A stretch of 64,000 bases of DNA from Uranotaenia lowii (taxonomy: Eukaryota > Arthropoda > Insecta > Diptera > Culicidae): contig NC_073693.1 in NCBI RefSeq assembly GCF_029784155.1, positions 154,663,442-154,727,441 of the forward strand, written 5' to 3'. Shown piece by piece: positions 55,623 through 64,000 of the stretch. The notes under the pieces are model-generated. The model worked only from the letters and a program-made list of their open reading frames with translations. It ran no database searches and was not told the origin of the DNA. The stretch's first letter is position 1; the number at the start of each line of letters is the position of its first letter. Position numbers and translations under genes: made by a program.

Positions 55623-55803
55623 AGTGGGCCAGGAACCACACTTTTGCGGTCAAAATTGACTGCAGGCCAGAGGCTTCATTGTAGCTCATCGGTGTCTTAG
55701 ACAAAGTTACTCCACTATATTTGCGCTATCTATTGATGGATTTGAATTAGTTCTATTTTTCTCCGCAAGGTGGCGCTAAAATCTAACATTTTACAGGTTA
55801 AAT

Positions 55804-56017
55804 AGGTTAAATTATTTTTTTTTGTTTCGATTATAGTCGTTTTACCATGTTTATGGCATTCGCGACTTTATCAACGTTGCAGTTGGCGGATCGCTATCGA
55901 AAAACTTATCCGGTACAACTGCGTTCGATGTTTACTCTTGGGCTCGAACTCGTGGACATCGGCTCAGAGGACAACAGACTTGCCAACTGAGCTATATCAC
56001 AAGCCCAGGTTAAATTA
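55804..56017 (-). mobile_element. tRNA-derived SINE with 11-bp target duplication
   Basis: The body is 55815-56006 on the minus strand, starting GGGCTTGTGATATAGCTCAG. It has an A box (TAGCTCAGTTGG, 55983-55994) and a B box (GTTCGAGCC, 55941-55949), as for RNA polymerase III promoters. The unrelated tail ends in an A run (T run at 55815-55823). The direct repeat AGGTTAAATTA at 55804-55814 and 56007-56017 brackets it. The near-intact duplication shows a fairly recent insertion. It depends on LINE machinery in trans. Confidence 0.9.
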
Positions 56018-56165
56018 TACATTTTTCAAACTGCAATAACTTGCTTGCGAGCAGTTTGGTGCACCTCATTTTTCGAGAAGTGACAGCTGTGAGTCTGTGA
56101 CTATGATCTAAAAGCATGTAAAAAATGTCGGTGGGTTCTCGTGGGTTCCTTGCCAAATCTATATA

Positions 56166-59135
56166 TGGGTCATTCCATACCAAGTGACCATGAAAATGCA
56201 ACGACCCTCTTCGATTTCGCTCAAAATCAGTAGGGTGACTTATTATAACGTTAATAAGAAAAATCCAAAGTTTTGGGGGAATCAGACCACCCTCCCTCAA
56301 ATGGCAGCCCCCCCTTTTTCGAAAATTTGGCAATTTTTGCCAAAAAAACTGTTTTTGTTTTTTTAATATCTCAAAAACGGTACAAGCTACAGACAAGGTA
56401 AGACCATCCCTATAAAGAACATATTATAAGCTATCAAATGAAATGATATGAAATTTTTGGCAGTGTTGCCAAACTAGAAAATTTTGCATTTTAAAACTTA
56501 AATTGCGATTATCTCAAAATGCCCCCACTTTAATTTTTGATTTGATGGCGCCAATGGATTCAGCGTAAAATTTTACATAAGAATCACTCATTCACTCAAA
56601 ACAATATGAGCCGTTTCGAAGATATCAAGTTTTTAAGATGGGAAGTTCGTGAAATTTCACCGTTACGCCAATACATCTTCTTATAAATACGCATCCGAAA
56701 GGATGGATCTGCTACCACATATACTACAGGGTCCGGCAATTGAACTGCTACATTACTTCAACAGTAATTATTTCGTTACACACGAAACAGTATTGAACGA
56801 CCTCTCGTAGCTTTGTTTACATAGTCTTTGCTATTATTGCACAGTGGTGCAGAACATCAATCTAGCTGTACGAAATTAATAGCGCCCAGGGATGAAGTAC
56901 GTTTGATGTCTTCAGCAACATTGTTCAATTTTACATGGAGCATATTCTTGCATCAAAATTTTTGCTCTGCCAAATTTAAAAAATTAGTTGCATTAATTGT
57001 TTTGGAGTTTAAATTATTTGAAAAATCGAATTTTAATGTCTTTTAGCCTTCCAAAATTGCCAATAAAATACAATAAATGCTTTCTGTAGGGCTTCAGCAA
57101 TTTCTAAAACCATTATAATATATGAGACAATTGTAGATCGTGGCTTGTTACAACTTTGTTTCGAAGACAGCGAACCATTGTATCCAGTCTTCAACGTGTC
57201 AGGTTTAAAATTCTGTTTTTTTAAGAGATTTTTTTTACTTTGACTGTAACTCCAGAGAGTAATGTGATAGGACTTTGACATATTCAACAAACTTATGAAT
57301 TTTGATCAGATAAAAAACTTTGTCGAAAACATCCAAGCCCTAATTTGAAAAATAAAAAAGTATTTTTATCTCGCTATCGGTGGACCCCTCGGCAAAAATT
57401 TTCATGCAAGAATATGCTCCATGTAAAATTGAACAATGTTGCTGAAGACATCAAACGTACCGTAAAACGGGGTAACATTGATCACCGGGGTAGCTTTGAT
57501 CAACATGGAATTGTGCCAATTAATCACCAATAACTAAGTCTATAGTTTGAATTTTTGAAAACTGTTTTCTACGTTTGAAAGTCTATTAATTTACTAACAA
57601 AAAGGCAAAATTTGATTTGTATTTGAAATTTGTTTTCTGTTAGAAAAATTGTTATTTTAAAATCTTAAAATATCTATTTTTTCCAAGGCTCGCAAAAAAA
57701 CAGCTCTCCTGATGATACCAAAAAGCATTTAGAAGCAAACGGGTTGTTGAATTTGAAAGAACAATTTTTTTTCTTTGTATATGTATAGTTATAGTGTTAT
57801 TTTTACAGTCTTTAATGATAACATTTTTAAATTTAAAAATAAAGGACGTTTTCCAAGAGTAAGCTCGTATTGAAAAAATGGATAGGAACCCTATCAAATG
57901 GTTAACTTTGAAGAAAAAATGAAAATGGTAGTAGTGGGTGGGCCTATGAGAACGTGTGAAGGTAAAATTTAATTTGTATTTTGTAGCTCAAACTATTTAG
58001 CAATTGTTATAACTTTTGCCCCTAAATGTATGCAGCATCATTGTTCTTTTTTCAATTATAAATGTTTTGAAAAAAAAAACGTTAAAAACTAGGTAAAATT
58101 AATGAACAGGCATTTGTAAATATTATGATGGTGTTTTGTATCTTTTATGATCAAAAAAACTCGATAAGACCGTCTAAATAGAGACTGATCAATGTCACCC
58201 CAAAGCATCAAATTCTGAACAAAGATTATATCGATTTTTTAATCAAATTTAAAGTAGTCTAATAAATTTCTGCAAGCATGTTTTGTGTTCATAGGAGTCC
58301 AGTACTGGTTTTTAAAATATGAAACATGCCACATTCCCCTTTACAGAAAAAAACAATCGAAAAATAGTGAAAAAAGTGATCAATATTACCCCGGATTACG
58401 GTACTTCATCCCTGGGCGCTATTAATTTCGTACAGCTAGATTGATGTTCTGCACCACTGTGCAATAATAGCAAAGACTATGTAAACAAAGCTACGAGAGG
58501 TCGTTCAATACTGTTTCGTGTGTAACGAAATAATTACTGTTGAAGTAATGTAGCAGTTCAATTGCCGGACCCTGTAGTATATGTGGTAGCAGATCCATCC
58601 TTTCGGATGCGTATTTATAAGAAGATGTATTGGCGTAACGGTGAAATTTCACGAACTTCCCATCTTAAAAACTTGATATCTTCGAAACGGCTCATATTGT
58701 TTTGAGTGAATGAGTGATTCTTATGTAAAATTTTACGCTGAATCCATTGGCGCCATCAAATCAAAAATTAAAGTGGGGGCATTTTGAGATAATCGCAATT
58801 TAAGTTTTAAAATGCAAAATTTTCTAGTTTGGCAACACTGCCGAAAATTTCATATCATTTCATTTGATAGCTTATAATATGTTCTTTATAGGGATGGTCT
58901 TACCTTGTCTGTAGCTTGTACCGTTTTTGAGATATTAAAAAAACAAAAACAGTTTTTTTGGCAAAAATTGCCAAATTTTCGAAAAAGGGGGGGCTGCCAT
59001 TTGAGGGAGGGTGGTCCGATTCCCCCAAAACTTTGGATTTTTCTTATTAACGTTATAATAAGTCACCCTACTGATTTTGAGCGAAATCGAAGAGGGTCGT
59101 TGCATTTTCATGGTCACTTGGTATGGAATGACCCA
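56166..59135. mobile_element. Foldback element with about 800-bp inverted arms
   Basis: It begins TGGGTCATTCCATACCAAGT and ends with the exact inverse. The left arm 56166-56965 pairs with 57392-57459 plus 58404-59135. Position sums are constant once the nested 944 bp are removed. Arms appear almost identical (a C/G in GGCAGTGTTG versus GCCG and a few others). The flanks read TATATA on both sides, a likely TATA or longer duplication inside the Helitron start. Frames such as 56010-56396 and 58905-59177 are mirror copies of arm sequence, not genes. Confidence 0.85.
57460..58401. mobile_element. TA-flanked MITE inside the foldback arm (942 bp)
   Basis: Its ends are CCGTAAAACGGGGTAACATT and the inverse of CCGTAATCCGGGGTAATATT, a 25-bp terminal inverted repeat with three mismatches including the following GATCA. 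TA flanks it at 57458-57459 and 58402-58403. Removing it restores AAACGTACTTCATCCC, the exact complement of the other arm at 56896-56911. There is no coding. GGGGTAACATTGATCA-type ends occur widely in insect MITEs. Confidence 0.9.
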
Positions 59136-61117
59136 TATATAAAAATGAATGTTTGTCTGTCTGTCTGTTCCCTATAGACTCGAAAACTACTGAACCGATC
59201 ATCGTCAAAACTGGCATCTGAGGGTTTTTGAGGCCGGGGATGGTTTCTGTAATAGTCAAAACTCCATCCGACTTAAGAAAGGAGAGGCTTCCATACAAAA
59301 TTTGTAATTTTTCGAAACAAATTAAAGTCATGACATCCATTTTCTTGAGATTTTTTTTCCTTTGGGTGGTTTGTTTTTCGTCTCTATGGTCGAGGCGTCG
59401 CAAAAGGAAAGTAACCCAGGCATAGCATACTGATCAGTAGGAATATTTTGGCGCGTATTTCTCAACCAAGCATATTTTCTTTGAGGGGTTTGTTTTTCGT
59501 CTCCATGGGCGAGCAAACGTCGTCGCAAGAGGATAGTAACCAAAGCACACTGTTCATTGATTGCTGGAAAATTTAACAATAAGGCGCCTGTTTCTCAAAC
59601 ACGTGGGGGCGATATGCAACCTAGATGTGTTTTTTCTTGCTTATTAGATTTGTACACAGCACGTGGTAATAAATGACGCTTAGATGTGACACGGATTGGT
59701 ATTTTATCAATCGAATCAAAACCAATTTAAAGATTTGAAAAATACTTCCATATTTAGTTCATGTTAATGTAGGTAGCATTCGAATTTTCATTCAAGGAAC
59801 ATTAGAACATGTTCAAACGTTCAACTTTTTCTGTTGAAAAAAACTAAAAATTATGTTTTCTTCTAGAAATTGTTACTTCGGCCCAAATACAAAACTGAAA
59901 CGAATTTAGAAATGAAGGTGGGAGCTTTTTATTTAAAATAATTCTGAAATAACCATCGTACTTTTTGCTTACATACCAATTCAAGTGCGTACTTAACATG
60001 AAAAGTGTTTTTGTGTTACATGGCTGCATATAAGAGACTTTTGATCCGCTTCGTTTTTGAAAAGCGAGACTTTAGAACTGATATTCAACTGGAAGCAAAA
60101 TTTTTAAGAGAAATTTTTAGTATACCCTTAAAATGTTAAAAAACAATATTCCCTTCTGTCAACTTACACGGTGGGGCAAGGGCAAACGTCGAACTTTTAA
60201 GAAATTCATCTTCAAAATGATTCAATATGTTGGAAAGATCAGAATGGGTATTCCGAATGTTGAAACTGAAGCGGTTATTGAAAATTCTTAAATGTCTTTG
60301 TAAATGAAGGTCATTCCCTTTGAACAGCATTCGTTAAAAGTGGAGTAACAAACATAAATTTATATTACAGGAATACTGCAGATATATCAGTGAAACTTGA
60401 TAGAACAAAAAGCAGGAATTCGTATTAAATCCATTTTAAAGCCATTACTTTGACGCATCTGTAAATAAGCTTTGCAATGACACTTGCCTCAATATACGGG
60501 ACAAATGTAAACTTAGAAATTTGTTTTTGCCAACATTTTTGAATATTTGACTTCCAAAGAGAAAATTAAAAAAAAAAACGATGAGAACTTATTTAGTGAT
60601 GCAACTGATATTTTTTTTAAATATATATATTTTTACCGTAGTAAATTTATTTAAAAAAAAAAGAAATTTGCACTGTATTTAATAGATAACTAATTTAATA
60701 TATTTTTCATTACCATGATAAGTGCTGTTTGGCTATCGAGCCGGTTTGATTTGCCTACCTTCTTCAAGCAGTGGGGGACAAGATTGAAAAAGATGAGAGA
60801 GCTCCCATGTAAATTTAAGATAAAAAGCTTTTCAAAGAAGGGACCATATTTAAAAAGGTTTTTTTTTTGGGTACAGAGTACAAATTTCAGATCTTGAAAA
60901 ACGAGTTTAGAGTTCAAGTTTCAGTAAATAATATATACCATCTTTGAATTGCAATTCAGAACTGCAGCTGCAGCTCTCATTTCAAAGTTGTTGGTTCTGA
61001 AGTATTATGAGATTTGATTTAAAAAAATGCTCTCTAAAATCTAAATTTGAATAAATTTTTACAAATTACATTTATTTCCGGGGCGGAAGGTGTAGCAAAG
61101 CACAACGGGTCAGCTAG

Positions 61118-63280
61118 TGATTTTATAAATTTGGTTAATTTTCAATACAAATTAACATATTTTAAGACCTTTTTCAAAGAAAACATCCGCATTACTCCCA
61201 AAAAAGTTGAATTTTCGTCGTTTTATTATTGCTTTAGCCCATTGCTATGCTTAATTTAGCGATTAAGTACATTTGGTTAAATTTATGAAAAAAAAATTTA
61301 AACTGTTTTTTAAAAAATTAATTAGTGAAAATTTTTATTTTTTTCAAATTTGATTAAAATGCGAAAAATATGCTAAATTATTTATTCGCGTTGGAATAAA
61401 ATAAACATCGTTTATAAAAATAAGTTGGCCTGATTTGCCGTAAATAAACCACTTAAACATACAGTCAACATCTTCAAAATCAACATTTTAATTTCTTTTA
61501 AATATTTGGAATTTTGTATCCAGTGAAGGATTCTCGATATTTAGTTTGAACCATCATTAGAAAGAAGTAGTTCATCTGTTTTGATTCCTAGTACAAATTT
61601 GGTTTTGAATTCCATTCAAAACTTAAACCAAGATTTTCTAAACTCATATGCCTTTCAATATTATGATGATTATTTTCCGAATATATATGAAACAGAAAAT
61701 TAAAGACCATCCTGAGTTTTTGTTTCATATTCAGATTCTAAGTTCTTGAACTTAATTCTCATGCAGAATTAAAAAATAACTAAGCTAAAATTTTACGATC
61801 TAGAATTGAAAACTCAAGATCAGATTAATAATCTGACACTCATATTTTTAAATAAGTTTCACAGATTGGATTTAAAATGAATAATTGAAATAATGAATTC
61901 AGCTTGAAACCCAAAAAAACCAAAATTTTTATCATAGATTCACGAAATTGAATTTGCTCCTTGGCTCATATTTAACATTCTGATCTGGAATTTTGATTCA
62001 ATAATCGTTTTTTTTTTGTAAATTTCGAAATCTTATTGAAATCTGGAAACAGATTCAAAATCGAATTTTGTTTTTATACATATTTAGATTCATCTCGTAA
62101 ACATGGTGAATCTAAATATAAATATGATAGAAATACCAAGATTACTGATTCGTTGAGGCATTCTAGCCGCAAAAGATCGCAAGAATTTAAAAAATTTCAA
62201 TTTTAAAACAATATCAGTTGTGTATACAAACTCATCTAAAAATCACAAATATAAATAAAGATAAATTTGAGATTATTTTGAAATTTTTGTTCAATGAAAT
62301 TAATCATTTTTTTTTCATATCATATATCTGAATATAGAATTGATTGAATATTTGCTGATACATAAACATTTAACCCTCACTTTAAAAAACCTGTTGGAAA
62401 TTTAAAATTTCCTTGGTGTATTTTGAACATTATTTGCATTTATTGCAGTTTTTTCGAAAGCGAAATTGCAATCTTTAATCTTAAATTTGGATCAAGTTAG
62501 TAAGAATCACAAATTTGCTGCTAAATTTTAATCTCTTACTTTTTCTTTTGAAAATTTGAATCATTTCCATTGATGGTTAAAATCTTTGAATTTTCACAAG
62601 AGTCTAACAGATACAACTTATTTGATAAGAACATAGAACAATTTCTAACTCAAACCCAACCAACCAAATCAACCAAACGCTTGACTAAACTCAAAGAATT
62701 TATCATCGATGAACTTTAGTTCCCTCTTTTGTTTATTTTACAAATTTAGCATTCAATTTTAAAGATTTCAGATCCTTTAAATTAAGGATATATTTTCAAA
62801 AATTCGAATTTTTAACGAAAAATTCTTAATGTTAAAGAATTTAAAAATTAATACTCAAACAGTACTAGATTTTTTTTAATTCTTGCTTTGTTTGAGCGAA
62901 AATATGATAGAAAAAAACAATCAATCATAGGAACACTTTTTTTGACATTCTAATAATTTGAACATAGGTTTATCAGATGTTTTCAAAAAAAAAAATGAAT
63001 TAAATTTTTTTCGAAACACACATGATGAGACTGTCAGAGATGTAGGCATTAAAATCATTTCCCCTATTCCATGAAGGAATTGTTGGTCCTCTTTAGTTTC
63101 TTCAGATGAAAGTTGTGAAACTTATAGGACTATAAATGGAATATGTTTCAAAATTTTTGGTGCAGACGGTAGTTTTGGACGATGTTTTTAACGTATCTCT
63201 TTACTATATTTTATAACGAGAATCAACATGAGGAAAAAAACGATGAAATGAGTTAAAAAGTTTTTCAAATTAAAATTACC
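61118..63280. other. AT-rich stretch, nothing recognised
   Basis: The sequence is very AT-rich with loosely repetitive GAATTT/AAATTC text, similar in texture to 30720-31200. No gene, RNA or clear element boundary is visible. Confidence 0.4.
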
Positions 63281-63281
63281 C

Positions 63282-63400
63282 TTCCTCTCATTTTCAACAT
63301 CTTTCACCTTATTATAATCTTCTATCCGTCTATAATCTTTCAATTCTAAAATATTCTTTCTCAAAGAATATAAAATTTCACCGATATAGCGAATAAAATT
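63282..63400 (-). mobile_element. Single terminal arm of the ATCGGTGAAA family
   Basis: The minus strand reads TATATCGGTGAAATTTTATA, then a short palindrome ATTCTTTGAGAAAGAAT, then GAATTGAAAGATTATAGACG, GATAGAAGATTATAATAAGG and GTTGAAAATGAGAGG. Order and spacing match the termini at 1-86 and 46490-46620. No partner arm was found, so this is a solo or diverged end. Confidence 0.65.
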
Positions 63401-64000
63401 ATTTCATAAAATCAATATATTGTTTTTCGTTATTTTATTTGAATAGCTGGTCAAATTTTAATGCGCCTTGATTATTCTATTATATATTCTACGTTGAAAA
63501 TTGACAAAGTTATGGGAATTTGAAACGAGGGTATTTATTTTCAAAAACTCAAACGTTATCTAACTAAAAAAACAACAGTTTTAGAAATATGCAGAAACAC
63601 ATGTTTTTTTTATGGTGCTGAAACAAATATAATTTTAAATTTTGAAGAAAATCCGAAATTGTCAAATAATTTAAAAAAACCCCAAACGAGAAAATAAGGG
63701 CATGATGGCTACACCGGAACGATCCTTTTTTCAGAGCCTTCAAACGAAGAACACCAACTTAAAGATCAATATACGTACGTAAGAAAACCATTGAATTTGT
63801 TAGTGCTTATTTTTTTGTGTGTTCAATTCTAACCATCCATGTACTAAGTCTCAAAGTTTCACTTAATTAAATCCACGTGTTAGCTTAATGATCTCATTTT
63901 GTCCTTATTTTCTCTACATCCACCCTTATTTATAAGGCAAAAAATGTCAGTTTTTTTTTAATGTTTTCAATATGGTTACCATCAACATATTTCTCTGTTT
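63401..64000. other. AT-rich stretch to window end, nothing recognised
   Basis: No coding or repeat feature was recognised. Confidence 0.4.

Larger units (their letters stand above)
56158..61117 (+). mobile_element. Non-autonomous Helitron carrying nested insertions
   Basis: The left end is TC at 56158-56159 preceded by A. The text after the nested foldback (TATATAAAAATGAATG, then TTTGTCTGTCTGTCTGTTCC, then CTCGAAAACTACTGAACCGA) is the familiar insect Helitron 5' region. The right end is CTAG at 61114-61117 followed by the target T, with a small hairpin about 10 bp upstream (TGT(A)GC-AAA-GCACA, 61091-61104). Insertion between A and T without duplication fits Helitrons. No Rep/helicase ORF is present. 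Excluding nested DNA the element is about 2 kb. An internal 125-bp-spaced duplication (GGTTTGTTTTTCGTCTC at about 59367 and 59489) is also present. Confidence 0.7.

Overview
The window looks like a piece of a mosquito (Culicidae) nuclear genome. It is AT-rich, has very little coding sequence, and is packed with nested transposable elements. It also holds the 3' end of one recognisable host gene with insect-type introns. The species cannot be fixed from sequence alone.

Host gene. The only conserved cellular gene is the C-terminal part of a Bruno/CELF RNA-binding protein, best matching the bru3/CELF3-6 branch, on the minus strand. Three coding exons are visible (44001-44078, 42787-42945, 40399-40526). 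They encode the end of the linker and the whole of RRM3, which ends NRPY. The 14 kb beyond the stop codon (26.27-40.40 kb) is free of recognisable transposons, is A-rich on the sense strand, and ends at a plausible poly(A) signal, so it may be a very long 3' UTR. Everything from 44.08 kb to the window end would then be intron, or the gene's upstream region.

Left block (1-26.2 kb). This is almost entirely mobile DNA: a terminal-inverted-repeat element carrying a reverse-transcriptase fragment; two hAT-like MITEs inserted at one and the same 8-bp target; two decayed non-LTR RT fragments; and a young non-autonomous LTR retrotransposon (6247-9586, 380-bp LTRs, ATAGT target duplication) whose interior is an array of hairpins sharing one loop sequence. 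After these come a 5'-truncated Penelope-like element with a hammerhead-like motif downstream, then a BEL/Pao leader and gag split by a TA-flanked foldback element. That foldback is itself split by a full-length RNase H-bearing non-LTR retrotransposon with intact ORF1 and ORF2.

Right block (41-64 kb). The first bru3 intron in the window holds an inverted 7-bp minisatellite. Beyond the last visible exon lie a 1.74 kb near-perfect palindrome, a hAT MITE with 8-bp target duplication, a decayed foldback, a doubled hairpin between inverted arms, a tRNA-derived SINE with 11-bp target duplication, and a Helitron. The Helitron's 5' end was split by a foldback, which was in turn split by a TA-flanked MITE.

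Most exciting candidate. The hairpin array of the LTR element (6.9-7.7 kb, decaying to 8.25 kb) has three hairpins per 84-bp unit. Their stems differ but all three loops are close to TCCGAGTG. This looks like a natural array of RNA recognition sites in a non-coding retroelement.
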